DNA from: Microbulbifer variabilis
Lineage (GTDB): Bacteria; Pseudomonadota; Gammaproteobacteria; Pseudomonadales; Cellvibrionaceae
DNA: 64,000 nucleotides
Direction of reading: 5' to 3'
Assembly: GCF_020524905.1 (NCBI RefSeq)
Contig: NZ_JAIVKI010000001.1
Location: forward strand, 310,001 to 374,000
Made by a program: the position numbers and the translations under genes. The notes beneath the pieces are model-generated. The model had not been told where the DNA came from. It ran no database searches and was given only the letters and a program-made list of their open reading frames with translations. Shown here piece by piece: positions 44,576 through 54,932 of the stretch (position 1 is its first letter; each line of letters begins with the position of its first letter).

Positions 44576-45241
44576 TTAATGGGGGCGGTTTTGGCTACCT
44601 TCGCGCTCTGCTGCGAGAAGAATTCGCTCGCAGGCCCCCCTATCCAGTGCCGAGGAGCGCTGTGCCAGCTGCTCCGCCAGCCAGCTGGTGGAGTGACGCT
44701 CGCCCTCCAAGGCCAATTGCTCGAGCTGCCAGATCACGTCGAGTAGTAACTGGCGCTCCAGCTTGTCTTCGCCTTCCTGGCTGGAAAACAGCCTCGGCTC
44801 AAGTCGCTCCAAATCGCTGCGTTTCAGCACCAGTTCCGCCAAGCTAGGGTACCAGCGGCCGCTAAATGGTTCTGGACGTTGATGGTAGTCAAATGTGATT
44901 CGCAGGCGATTTCCCTCGGCATCCTCCAATAAAGGCGTGTCTTGTTCATAAGCGGGCAGGGCGGGACTGTGACGAAGTATTCCAACAACCGCGCGCCAGT
45001 CGCTGTGATTATCTGTGCAAAGGCGTAAGGGCTCGACCAGCTCTCTCTGCCCCTTTCGGTTGAGAAAAGTCAGCTTTTGTCCCGGTCGATACCAGTAAAG
45101 ATCAAGAAGCTTCTCCTCAGCTAAATCTGCCAGGTGGGCGCTGGTTAAGGGCTCTTCCGCCAGTGCACTCAGGTGGCTGACGGCCTGTTGAACGCTCAGC
45201 CACTGCTTGCGGTGGAAATGTTTGCCATTGGTCGTCGCCAT
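44576..45241 (-). CDS. Uncharacterised 221-residue protein
   Basis: A soluble, Leu/Glu/Arg-rich, mostly helical protein with no signal peptide. The first part 'WLSVQQAVSHLSALAEEPLTSAHLADLAEEKLLDLYW' looks like a DNA-binding helical segment for a phage-regulator-like or CI-repressor-like protein, and the middle has beta strands 'LRITFDYHQRPEPFSGRWYPSLAEL'. I do not recognise a family. It stands alone. Confidence 0.75.
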   Translation of the reverse strand: MATTNGKHFHRKQWLSVQQAVSHLSALAEEPLTSAHLADLAEEKLLDLYWYRPGQKLTFLNRKGQRELVEPLRLCTDNHSDWRAVVGILRHSPALPAYEQDTPLLEDAEGNRLRITFDYHQRPEPFSGRWYPSLAELVLKRSDLERLEPRLFSSQEGEDKLERQLLLDVIWQLEQLALEGERHSTSWLAEQLAQRSSALDRGACERILLAAEREGSQNRPH

Positions 45242-45661
45242 TTGCTACTCACGCCTCGCGTTTCACACCCAGAATTTTAGTAGCCTCGGAATGCTAGCGC
45301 CCTAAGGGCTTTAGGCTGGTTTGGCCTGTCATCATTGCTGTTTATTTTTTAACAAGCGCATATCAGGCAGGAGCAAATGCTTGTTACTCCTACCGTTGGC
45401 CGAGGAGGGAGCAAGCACATCATGTACCTGTAAATTCCTATACCTAGGTAAATATTACGCGGGTGATTGGCGAATGGATGAAGCCCGCCATTCATTGTCC
45501 AGCGAAAAGCGATAACAAGCCAAAGTTTAATTATAGAGAATTTCCACATGCACTCTCAGGCGCGCTCAGCTGGCGATAATTACCTTAAGAGTTGGGGGAT
45601 AATGGTGAGTGATGCTGTCGGCTGGCGTGTACAATGGCACTTTTATTTGCCTGGGGGGCTT
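45242..45661. other. Intergenic region, no gene recognised
   Basis: About 420 bases between divergent genes. Open frames here have no ribosome sites. A weak inverted repeat AACAAGC...GCTTGTT at 45351-45386. No further structure. Confidence 0.45.
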
Positions 45662-47170
45662 ATGAAGTTACGACACGCTCTTTTACCGCTGTTTCTCTCT
45701 GCAAGCCTATCAATGCCTGTTGTGGCTGGGGTATCGGCCCAGGCGCAGAATGCATCCGACTATGCGGTCGATAAATATGAGGGCGCCATGACGGAGACCC
45801 TGGCAAGCTTGGTGCGTTTTGAAACCGTAGCCCGGGAAGACCTGCCATTGGATCGCAACCCCGAATTTACAGGCTTTAAAAAGGTCCTGCAGGAGAAGGC
45901 CGGAGATCTAGGGCTGGAATACCAGGATTTCGGTCATGTTGTGGTAATAGCCCTGGGTGAGGGCCCAGAAAAAGTGGGTATTGTTACCCATGGGGATGTC
46001 CAGCCAGCCAATCCGGCCAAATGGCAGAAGAGCCCGTTTGTTTTGGATGCCGAAAGTGAGCCCGGTAAGCTGATTGCCCGTGGTAGTGAAGACGATAAGG
46101 GTCCCATCGCCACAGCACTCTACGCAATGAAAGCGATCAAGGATCAAGGGGTACCCATGAAGCGCAGGGTTGAGCTTCTGGTCTATTTAGCGGAAGAGTC
46201 GGACTGGGAACCCCTCAAGCAATTTCTGAAAACTTACCCCACCCCCGCCTACAACATCACCATTGATGCCAACTACCCGGTAGTAACGGCAGAGAAGGGT
46301 TGGAGTGAGGTACAGGTCACCACGGCTGGTGCACTGCCAAATAACTTTGATAAACCCTATGTAAAAAGCTTCTCCGGGGGTTACTTTCGCAGTCAGGTGC
46401 CGGATGAGGCGCGTGCGGTACTGCAAAATGTCAGTGCTGAGTTAGTGGCAGCTATTCGTGCTCGTGCCGCTCAACACACGGCCACTTCTTTTGAATTTAT
46501 CGGCGGTAACGGCAGTGTAGAGATTATCGCCCGCGGTGTGGCTACCCATAGCTCAGAACCTGAGCACGGGGTTAACGCGATTGCTTATTTAGCGGATGTG
46601 CTCAATGTGTATGAGTGGCCCACCAATGGTCCCGGTTCGACGGTACGTTATTTGAATGACTTGGTTGGCACTGGCATCCTGGCCGAGCAGTTTGGTGATA
46701 TCGCTTACAGCGATACATTTATGGGGCCTATGACGGCGGCGGTTACCATGGTGAAGGAGACAGATTCTGGCCTGACCAGCTATCTCAACCTGCGCCGTCC
46801 AACAGGTAAGACTGCCCCCCAACTGGAAAAGGAGATCCACGCAGCCCTAGCCGATTGGAAGGAACGCACGGGAATTGCTCTTGTAGATACAAAAGTTACC
46901 CTGGGGAATCCCTACAGGGTGGACGATGCTCCCCATGTAAAACCACTCTTACAAGTTTTTCGCCACTTTACCGGTAAGGAAAACGCTGAACCTGTAGCGA
47001 TTGGAGGTTCCACTAATGCCAAGCTGCTGCCAAATGCCGTGAGCTTTGGCCCTTCTATGCCGGGAGCTGCTTATACTGGGCACTCAGAGCATGAATTTAT
47101 TACGGTTGAGCAGTTTCGCCTGAATTTAAAAATGTATACCGCGATGATGATTGAGGTAGCTAACCTCTAG
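45662..47170 (+). CDS. Exported M20-family dipeptidase
   Basis: About 502 residues from ATG 45662, which follows a GGGGGG stretch and gives a signal peptide (KLRHALLPLFLSASLSMPVVAGVSAQA). The upstream in-frame codons lack a ribosome site. M20 metal motifs: 'VTHGDVQP' (His, then catalytic Asp), 'GSEDDKGPIA' (bridging Asp), 'LAEESDWEPL' (Glu pair), 'HSEHEF' near the C-terminus. It should hydrolyse dipeptides or N-acyl amino acids in the periplasm with two zinc ions. Confidence 0.93.
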   Translation: MKLRHALLPLFLSASLSMPVVAGVSAQAQNASDYAVDKYEGAMTETLASLVRFETVAREDLPLDRNPEFTGFKKVLQEKAGDLGLEYQDFGHVVVIALGEGPEKVGIVTHGDVQPANPAKWQKSPFVLDAESEPGKLIARGSEDDKGPIATALYAMKAIKDQGVPMKRRVELLVYLAEESDWEPLKQFLKTYPTPAYNITIDANYPVVTAEKGWSEVQVTTAGALPNNFDKPYVKSFSGGYFRSQVPDEARAVLQNVSAELVAAIRARAAQHTATSFEFIGGNGSVEIIARGVATHSSEPEHGVNAIAYLADVLNVYEWPTNGPGSTVRYLNDLVGTGILAEQFGDIAYSDTFMGPMTAAVTMVKETDSGLTSYLNLRRPTGKTAPQLEKEIHAALADWKERTGIALVDTKVTLGNPYRVDDAPHVKPLLQVFRHFTGKENAEPVAIGGSTNAKLLPNAVSFGPSMPGAAYTGHSEHEFITVEQFRLNLKMYTAMMIEVANL

Positions 47171-47296
47171 TCTGGCGAGCTGTGGAGACTTTATACAGAA
47201 GTAGGATAGTGTGCTCCCGAATATAGCGAGGTAGCTGTTAATTGTTCGGGGCCCTGTCAAAAGTCTCTTTTTAATCACTTACTTTAGAAATACGAG

Positions 47297-48202
47297 ATGT
47301 TAAATTTTCTTCCCTCTACAGTGTTATTGGTGCTGACTTCGGTACTGTTGTTTATCAGTACTATTATTTGTTTTATTCCTATTTTGTTTTTTGTTGTGTT
47401 GCGATTGATTTTCCCATTTGCCGTGCTGCGAAAAGCGTATACAACTATTTTTATGTCGATTGCTGAGGGCTGGATCATTCTGAATATAGGTTGGATGAAG
47501 CTTACCCAGAAGACAAAGTGGGATGTAAAGATAGAGGGGGAACTAAAAAAAGATGGCTGGTATTTGGTGACCTCAAACCATCAAAGCTGGGTAGATATCT
47601 TTGTTTTACAAACCATTCTTAATCGGAAAATTCCTTTTTTAAAGTTTTTTATTAAACAGGAGCTGATCAAAGTTCCCGTAATGGGCATCTGCTGGTGGGC
47701 GCTGGATTTTCCCTTTATGAAACGCTACAGCAGGGCATATTTAGAAAAGCATCCGGAGATGCGCGGTAAGGATCTGGAAGCGACTAAAAAAGCTTGTGAA
47801 CGTTTTAAATTAATCCCTACCAGTATTATGAATTTTCTCGAAGGTACTCGCTTCACCCAGGAGAAGCATGACAGGCAGGGCTCACCGTTCAACTACCTGC
47901 TTAAACCCAAGTCTGGTGGGATTGCCTTTGCTATACAGAGTATGGGAGAACAACTCAATCGTTTGCTGAATGTAACGATTGCTTACCCAGGTGGTATTCC
48001 TACTTTTGCAGATTTCCTTGCGGGCAAGGTGAAGCATGTAATCGTTCGAATAGAGCAGATTCGCATCCCGGAGAAATTTTTCACGGCTGATTATATGAAT
48101 GATCAGGTATTTCGTGCAGAGTTTAATAGCTGGGTATACAAGCTGTGGCAGGATAAAGACCAGCTTATTGGTAGCTTGTTAAGTGAAGCTAAAAAAGCCT
48201 AG
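47297..48202 (+). CDS. PlsC-type 1-acyl-sn-glycerol-3-phosphate acyltransferase family protein (YihG-like)
   Basis: A 301-residue membrane protein. Two hydrophobic segments at the start (about 8-35) precede the acyltransferase domain with the NHxxWxD motif 'TSNHQSWVD' and, later, 'FLEGTRF' (motif III). This group transfers acyl chains to lysophosphatidate-like acceptors; E. coli YihG/YhhY-like members are the closest by shape. Codon content is more AT-rich than its neighbours. A stand-alone gene. Confidence 0.9.
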   Translation: MLNFLPSTVLLVLTSVLLFISTIICFIPILFFVVLRLIFPFAVLRKAYTTIFMSIAEGWIILNIGWMKLTQKTKWDVKIEGELKKDGWYLVTSNHQSWVDIFVLQTILNRKIPFLKFFIKQELIKVPVMGICWWALDFPFMKRYSRAYLEKHPEMRGKDLEATKKACERFKLIPTSIMNFLEGTRFTQEKHDRQGSPFNYLLKPKSGGIAFAIQSMGEQLNRLLNVTIAYPGGIPTFADFLAGKVKHVIVRIEQIRIPEKFFTADYMNDQVFRAEFNSWVYKLWQDKDQLIGSLLSEAKKA

Positions 48203-48296
48203 AAACGTTTTATTTTGAATTGCCGTCCAATAGGCCGCTGATGGGGGCTGATATTTCAGCCCCACCATTCTTGCAGGCTTTCACAAGAATAATCAA

Positions 48297-48734
48297 TTAA
48301 AGCCAGATGGGCAGTTGCGCACGAATTTCATCTGGCTGGCTATCCACCAAATTTTTGCCGGTCTCTCCAGCAACGGTGGCTCGGGTGGGTGTTTTGAGTG
48401 CATCGCGCAAGCTACCAACCATATAGGGCTCCGCTACAATGTATAACTTCTCAAAGCGGCCTTCCTGACGTCCTCGCTCCAGTGTGTGAGCGATTTCTCT
48501 GGCAAAATCTTCGCCACTTCGGCGATGTAGATTTGCAAAGTTTCCCATTGCATGGCTGCCCTGGCCATGGCTGTCAAAGCTGCGTCCAGGAGCATCACTA
48601 TCGACTTCCCGTCCGGATAATCGGGATTGTGGATGGAGAAGTCCTTGGATTTCGTGGAGATTGCTGGCGCGCTTTTGTGCTTCAAAAATTCTGGCTTGCG
48701 ATTGGTTGGCCACAAGAACCCATGCTAAAGCCAT
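48297..48734 (-). CDS. Host-attachment family protein
   Basis: A 145-residue protein of the family named for Agrobacterium AtsE ('required for attachment to host cells'), as seen in 'MALAWVLVANQSQARIFE', 'PGRSFDSHG' and 'LYIVAEPYMVGSLRDAL'. The fold belongs to the baeRF (archaeal release-factor-like) superfamily, so the attachment name may be misleading. It is divergent from an HSP20/CBS pair, forming a small stress-like cluster. Confidence 0.88.
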   Translation of the reverse strand: MALAWVLVANQSQARIFEAQKRASNLHEIQGLLHPQSRLSGREVDSDAPGRSFDSHGQGSHAMGNFANLHRRSGEDFAREIAHTLERGRQEGRFEKLYIVAEPYMVGSLRDALKTPTRATVAGETGKNLVDSQPDEIRAQLPIWL

Positions 48735-49128
48735 GAGCGTATCCTCATTTTTTTACTTCCTTTTTATCCTAGTTAAATTTGGCGCCACTGACTAACTGTA
48801 AGCTAACTTGGTTGACGGGAAAGAGGTGGTCAATTTGTTCTTTATTTTCGGGGAACAAGGGTGGAATAGCGGAAAAATACAGAGAATTGTTCGCCACTCA
48901 AATCGATAGCTGTCACGATCTCTTAGATTACATTGGAATATTTTTCCTAGATAAATTTTAAATGCTCGCTGCTTTCTTTATGCCTTTTGAGATGGTTTTA
49001 CCGGGCACTTAATCCTACCGACTGGCACGAAATTTCCTAGAATGAAGTCAAGATGTGAGAGGCGTAAGCCGGACCTTAGGGGCTAGCTTGCGCCTTTTGC
49101 GACATAGCCGTAGATGGAGATTGTAAGT
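48735..49128. other. Intergenic region between the attachment-family gene and HSP20
   Basis: About 390 bases, AT-rich, containing a 9-bp hairpin (GGCGTAAGC / GCTTGCGCC with one wobble, 49061-49094) in the HSP20 leader and a -24/-12-like sequence at 49023-49038. Confidence 0.5.
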
Positions 49129-49557
49129 ATGAGTCTGATACCCAGAGGTTCCCTGCTCGATCTAGATAATATGTTTGAGCAGATGCTGTCGCCCAGTCGC
49201 GCTATTGGTAATGAAAGGGAAGGTTTTTTCTCGCCACGAATCGATGTGAGCGAGAAAAAAAACAGATATGAAATTAGTGCTGAGCTACCTGGTGTCGGCA
49301 AAAATGATATCAGTATCACTTTGGAGAGTGGTGTTTTAACCCTAGAGGCGGAAGTGCACCGTGAAATTAAGGAAGAGAAGGACGGTCGGATACTGCGACA
49401 GGAGCGCCGCTATGGCAAGTTCTTACGCAGTTTCAATTTAGGTGAAGATGTTCGTGAAGATGAAATCGACGCAAACTTCAAGGATGGCATTTTAACCTTG
49501 ACCGTTCCCAAGCATGAAGGGCATCCGCCACAGAGAAAGCGTATCGAAGTGCATTAA
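49129..49557 (+). CDS. Small heat-shock protein HSP20
   Basis: About 142 residues from ATG 49129 (GGAG nine bases upstream; the ATG at 49114 is less likely). The alpha-crystallin domain spans about 38-135 with 'ISAELPGVGKNDISITLESGVLTLEAE' strands and the closing 'FKDGILTLTVPK', and a C-terminal tail with 'RKRIEV' for oligomer contacts. It is an ATP-independent holdase. Followed after 67 bases by a CBS gene. Confidence 0.93.
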   Translation: MSLIPRGSLLDLDNMFEQMLSPSRAIGNEREGFFSPRIDVSEKKNRYEISAELPGVGKNDISITLESGVLTLEAEVHREIKEEKDGRILRQERRYGKFLRSFNLGEDVREDEIDANFKDGILTLTVPKHEGHPPQRKRIEVH

Positions 49558-49624
49558 TTCTTTTTCCCAGCGGCAGTTTTAGTCGCTATAAATATAGCTT
49601 TTTAGAATTGGTAGAGGTAACACG

Positions 49625-50041
49625 ATGAAAGTAAAACAAGCTATGCACCAGGGGGCAACCTGGTGTACACCAGATACCTCACTACAGGAATTGGCTAAAA
49701 TCCTGCGCGATGAGGATATTGGTGCTGTCCCCATCGGTGAAAATGATCGCTTGGTAGGAATGGTAACCGACCGGGATATCGTATGCCGTGGTGTCGTACA
49801 GGGAGGTAACCTCTCTTCACTGACCGCTCGCGATGTGATGACCGAGGGTATTGAGTGGTGTTGGGAGGAAGATGACCTCCTCTCCGCAGTACATAAAATG
49901 GAGCAGCAACTGCTGCGGCGTATGCCTGTACTGAACAGTGAGAAGCGTATGGTTGGTATTCTCAGCCTCGGGGATATCACTTCGGCCATTGCCAGCAAGC
50001 AGGGCGGCCACTTCGCTTCAACGATCTCGGCTCACCACTAA
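49625..50041 (+). CDS. Tandem CBS-domain protein
   Basis: A 138-residue protein made only of two CBS motifs: 'MHQGATWCTPDTSLQELAKI' to 'LVGMVTDRDIVCR' and 'DVMTEGIEWCWEEDDLLSAV' to 'MVGILSLGDIT'. Stand-alone CBS pairs bind adenosyl nucleotides and often act in stress or energy signalling. Located downstream of HSP20. Confidence 0.9.
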   Translation: MKVKQAMHQGATWCTPDTSLQELAKILRDEDIGAVPIGENDRLVGMVTDRDIVCRGVVQGGNLSSLTARDVMTEGIEWCWEEDDLLSAVHKMEQQLLRRMPVLNSEKRMVGILSLGDITSAIASKQGGHFASTISAHH

Positions 50042-50211
50042 CCCTGCACAGCCCCAATAATAGGGGCTCATACTGCCTTGTGGACCCTGTGAGGGATATT
50101 CCCTGATGGGGTCCTCGCCCTGATCAGCCTTTTAATAGTGATTAACAGTCCCCAGAGGGGTACGCGAAATAGCAGGTGAGGGCGTATACTTCGCACTTTT
50201 TGAGGTAAACC

Positions 50212-50787
50212 ATGGCGGTCAGTCAGGAACAGCTGCTTCAGCGCAGTGGTGGTCAGTGTGAGCTTTGCAAATCACAGAATAATCTGGAGGCTTATGAATT
50301 GCCGGAATCCTCGGCACAGGCTGAGGCCCAGGTGCTCCTGTGTCAGACCTGTCGGGACCAATTGAATAATCCAACTCAACTCGACAGTGGCCATTGGCAC
50401 TGCCTCTCTGACAGTATGTGGAATCCGGAGCCGGCGGTACAAGTACTGGCTTGGCGTCTTCTCAAGCGGCTGTCTTCGGAAACCTGGGCGCAGGACTTGT
50501 TCGACATGCTGTACTTGGATGACGATCTGCTCAGCTGGGCTCAAGCCGGAGCCCTGCCCGAAGCGGGCGATATCCTGGTTCACCGCGACAGCAATGGTGT
50601 TCAACTCCAGGCAGGTGATAATGTGACCATTATTAAGGACCTGGATGTTAAAGGTTCCAGTCTGGTTGCTAAACGCGGTACCGCAGTTCGTGGAATTAGC
50701 CTGACAGATAATCCAGAGCATATCGAAGGGCGTGTAGAGGGGCAGCGAATCGTAATCCTGACTAAATTCGTCAAGAAAATTGGCTGA
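50212..50787 (+). CDS. PhnA/YjdM-family protein
   Basis: A 191-residue protein with an N-terminal zinc ribbon ('QCELCKSQN' and 'LLCQTCRDQL') and a C-terminal SH3-like PhnA domain ('DILVHRDSNGVQLQAGDNVTIIKDLDVKGSS'). PhnA is not required for phosphonate use in E. coli and its role is unclear; the protein is not phosphonoacetate hydrolase. Stands alone. Confidence 0.92.
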   Translation: MAVSQEQLLQRSGGQCELCKSQNNLEAYELPESSAQAEAQVLLCQTCRDQLNNPTQLDSGHWHCLSDSMWNPEPAVQVLAWRLLKRLSSETWAQDLFDMLYLDDDLLSWAQAGALPEAGDILVHRDSNGVQLQAGDNVTIIKDLDVKGSSLVAKRGTAVRGISLTDNPEHIEGRVEGQRIVILTKFVKKIG

Positions 50788-50939
50788 AGTTCTTTTATTG
50801 CTGAAGTTCTTTTATTGAGAGTATCGTTTGGGATTGTTAGCGGCGGAGGCTTAGCTCTCCGTCACAATCTAGCCCCGGTTAAATTACTTGAATGGATTTA
50901 CCCTGCGTCATACGCTCATACTCTGTCGTTCTAGCTGAT

Positions 50940-51641
50940 GCGCAAAGTCATGGCGGTCGATACCAAGCCGACCATTGGCGTTTATAGGAGCGAGATGGCA
51001 ACCTGTTTGCCTATCGCATCAACTATCGCCATAGCCATAAAGGTGCTGAACAATACAGTGATTTGGCCTTTGGAGCCGCTTGTCAATCATTTAAAGAATT
51101 GGCAGGGGGAGATATTCGCCCACACCAAGTGCATTTTTGCCATGCTCCACTCTCTCCGCCTCAGCGCTATCGTGAGTATTTTGAAGCCGAAGTATTTTGG
51201 GGCCAGAAATGTGACTGTCTTATATTTGACGCCGAACTATTGCTGAGGCCTTTGAATGCATCGAGTGCCAGTCTAGTGAAATATTTTTAGGCATACACCC
51301 AGGTTCTGATTCAGGGACAACGGAGTGATATTGCCGGCCAGGTGTGAACACTGATTTTGCAGACACTGGGAGCTAAGCAGCGTAACCTGGCACAGGTTGC
51401 CCAGCTGATGAATATCCCCGTACGTACTTTGCAGCGGCACTTAAGCACCGCTGGAACCTCTTTCAAGCAGCTTCTGCAGGACGCGCGTATGGAAACAGCC
51501 AGATGGCATTTGCGTTCATCCAATATCGAAATTGGGCTACTTTCTGCGAGTCTTGGCTATACAGATACCAGTGCTTTCTCTAAGGCCTTCCGCGCAGTGC
51601 ATGGCTACTCCCCTCTGCAGTGGGGCAAACAGCAACACTGA
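50940..51641 (+). pseudogene. AraC-family regulator with three in-frame stops
   Basis: One frame covers an AraC-type protein but is broken by TAG 50985, TAG 51288 and TGA 51345. Between the stops it encodes 'DGNLFAYRINYRH', 'VHFCHAPLSPPQRYREYFEAEVF' and 'LIFDAELLLRPL', typical of the Arabinose_bd sensor domain of ArgR/OruR-like members; after the last stop comes the DNA-binding half: 'NIPVRTLQRHLSTAGTSFKQLL' and 'GYTDTSAFSKAFRAVHGYSPLQW'. There is no frameshift after 50997. The 5' end of the gene is not clear. It directly precedes frmA and may have regulated it. Confidence 0.85.
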
Positions 51642-51773
51642 TTTTTACTTCAGCGCTTCTCAAAAATTATTTACTCTGCAGCGTCTTGCCTACTTCCATT
51701 TCCGTTTTTGACTTTTGTTTTTTTGCCACGTAAATACTGGCAGGCTATGCTGGGCATCTGTTGAGTTGAGTAA

Positions 51774-52928
<1,155 letters not shown>

Positions 52929-52940
52929 GCGGGATAGTCT

Positions 52941-53804
52941 ATGTCTATTGAGCTTACCAGCAGTACCAAAACTTTTGATGGACTACAGCAACAATACCGA
53001 CACCAATCCACTGCATTGAATTGCACGATGCATTTTTCGGTCTTTCTGCCCCAGAATGTAGATAGCGAAGAGGGGCATCGGTATCCAGTTCTTTATTGGT
53101 TGTCGGGTCTAACTTGCACTGATGCAAACTTTAGCCAGAAAGCGGGTGCACAGCGTGTGGCTGCGGAACTGGGTATTGTACTGGTGATACCGGATACCAG
53201 CCCCCGTGGAGAGGGGGTTGCTGACGATCCCTCCTACGACCTGGGCCAAGGAGCTGGGTTTTATGTGAATGCTTCCCAGGACCCCTGGAAGCTACACTAT
53301 CGCATGTATGATTACATTGTGGATGAATTACCTGCGTTAGTTGAAGAGCATTTTCCTGTGAATCAGCGTCGTGCCATCAGTGGCCATTCCATGGGGGGGC
53401 ATGGTGCCCTGGTCATAGGTTTGAGAAACCCTGAGCGTTATACCTCGATCTCTGCGTTTAGTCCGATCTGTAATCCGATTGCTTGCCCCTGGGGAGAGAA
53501 AGCTTTCGCCGCATATTTGGGCGCAGATACCACGCTCTGGGAGGAGTACGATGCATCTGTATTGGTGGGGCGCGCCATAAATCATCGACCGATATTGGTA
53601 TCTCAGGGAGGTGAGGATGAATTTTTGGAGCAGCAGTTGCGCCCAGGGGCCTTACAAATGGCTGCCGAAGCCTGTGGTTATCCATTAAGATTTGAACAAT
53701 ATGGCGGCTATGACCACAGTTATTTCTTTATTGCCTCTTTTATCGAGGAGCATTTGCGTTTTCACGGGGATTTCCTTCTGAGGCAAGACCATTCAGAACT
53801 CTGA
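52941..53804 (+). CDS. frmB: S-formylglutathione hydrolase
   Basis: A 287-residue esterase-D-type alpha/beta hydrolase that releases formate and glutathione. The nucleophile motif is '[12 protein letters not shown]' (Ser near 149), with '[13 protein letters not shown]' and the late '[12 protein letters not shown]' holding the catalytic His. Operon with frmA. Confidence 0.96.
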   Translation: MSIELTSSTKTFDGLQQQYRHQSTALNCTMHFSVFLPQNVDSEEGHRYPVLYWLSGLTCTDANFSQKAGAQRVAAELGIVLVIPDTSPRGEGVADDPSYDLGQGAGFYVNASQDPWKLHYRMYDYIVDELPALVEEHFPVNQRRAISGHSMGGHGALVIGLRNPERYTSISAFSPICNPIACPWGEKAFAAYLGADTTLWEEYDASVLVGRAINHRPILVSQGGEDEFLEQQLRPGALQMAAEACGYPLRFEQYGGYDHSYFFIASFIEEHLRFHGDFLLRQDHSEL

Positions 53805-54240
53805 TTTCCCCCATCCTTTTCTAGAGATGCTGTGAAGAGAGTAAAATAAATATTTAAGTTTTGTAATCTTACAGCATCTCAATTATCTCTATTATTTTTT
53901 AGTGGGAATGGAAGTAAATTAATTTTCTCTCTTAGGGGCTTCTTTAGGTGCAACCCAGCAAAGTTTTGAATGGCATCCATGCCTTATATACTTTTAATTA
54001 GGGCGTATTCTGCACCTTTATATCTTGCATCAACACAGTAATGTTCCATCTATTACTCATAATTAAGTCTTATTTCCTAACCTTAGGGAAAAGAAATCCT
54101 CAGTAGTCTGGGTTCTACTTAAAATGATTCTTAGACATCAATACTGTGCGTTCTTCCAAAATTTCAGGAAAATGAGATTTAACTTCTGCGAGTCGGCAGC
54201 TGTTATGAGCACCTATGATTGCTATTGGGCAGTTTCATAT
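53805..54240. other. Intergenic region after frmB
   Basis: About 430 AT-rich bases, containing one long inverted repeat at 53824-53880. The open frame at 54124-54351 overlaps the next gene on the opposite strand and is not convincing. Confidence 0.5.
53824..53880 (+). terminator. Long inverted repeat after frmB, possible terminator
   Basis: GAGATGCTGT-(G)-AAGA pairs with TCTT-ACAGCATCTC: 14 bp with one bulge and a 28-base AT-rich loop, followed by AT-rich sequence ending in TTTTTT. Could also be the remains of a small mobile element. Confidence 0.45.
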
Positions 54241-54657
54241 TTATTGGGGTGCTACTGCCCGACATTCCCCGATAATTTCTGCGCGTCGCTGATCGAGAGT
54301 TTGTTCAATCAGGAACCATCCATTGTTACAGAAGCCGCTCTCATCCAATAAAATTTCCATTCGTTCAAGAGCAATTTTTCTGATATCCCCGGAGTTACCT
54401 TTCCCTCCGCCGGGTTTTCCAGCACCGGGCTTCGCTCCTCTCGGCTTATCACCACCAGGCCCTCCTGCGGAGGGTGCTCGGGGAGGCCTTTCACCAGTAG
54501 GTCGCTCGGGACCAAGAGTTGCTTTGTAAGTAAAGCGCTTATGGCCGAACTCGGTGATATGTGTAACAAATGATTCTGTAGAGGGAATTTTCGGAGTTGA
54601 GCTGCAGCTGCTAGCAATTAGAGATGCCGCAATGGGGATGATTAGGGGGTACTTCAC
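54241..54657 (-). CDS. Small lipoprotein with Gly/Pro-rich linker
   Basis: A 138-residue protein. The N-terminus 'KYPLIIPIAASLIASSCSS' is a lipoprotein signal with the modified Cys at about 18 (lipobox ASSC, slightly atypical at -3). After a short conserved-looking part, residues 50-90 are a low-complexity Pro/Gly/Lys stretch ('GGPGGDKPRGAKPGAGKPGG'), then a structured end with 'ERMEILLDESGFCNNGWFLIEQ'. No family recognised. Repeat-like composition suggests a flexible tether. Confidence 0.7.
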   Translation of the reverse strand: MKYPLIIPIAASLIASSCSSTPKIPSTESFVTHITEFGHKRFTYKATLGPERPTGERPPRAPSAGGPGGDKPRGAKPGAGKPGGGKGNSGDIRKIALERMEILLDESGFCNNGWFLIEQTLDQRRAEIIGECRAVAPQ

Positions 54658-54932
54658 TGTTTTTATCCTGTGAGAATTGCTATCTCAGTATGACCTTATC
54701 TTGGTACAAAGGTCGGTAAAGCAGAGTAAATAATTGTAAAGCCTTGATTATACAGAAGAATAATTTGTTGAATAAGTTAATCCAAGTGTTATTTCTACAG
54801 ATTACGTGTGGGAAGAATTACATTGTAAAATCGGTATTTGTTAATCAGTCCGTACAGAAAAATTACCTTTTCCCACCTCAGTTCTTCCTATGTTGAATGC
54901 TGGGCAGGGAGCAAGAAACTTAAGGGCCCTCT

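Noticed and set aside
37817..49091. Shared motif CGGACCTT-N7-AGCTTGC at 37817 and 49070
   Set aside because: Fifteen matching positions between two arbitrary sites are expected about once or twice by chance in a window of this size, and the flanks differ.
54124..54351. 75-codon open frame antisense to the lipoprotein gene
   Set aside because: Overlaps the better-supported lipoprotein gene, and has no ribosome site.
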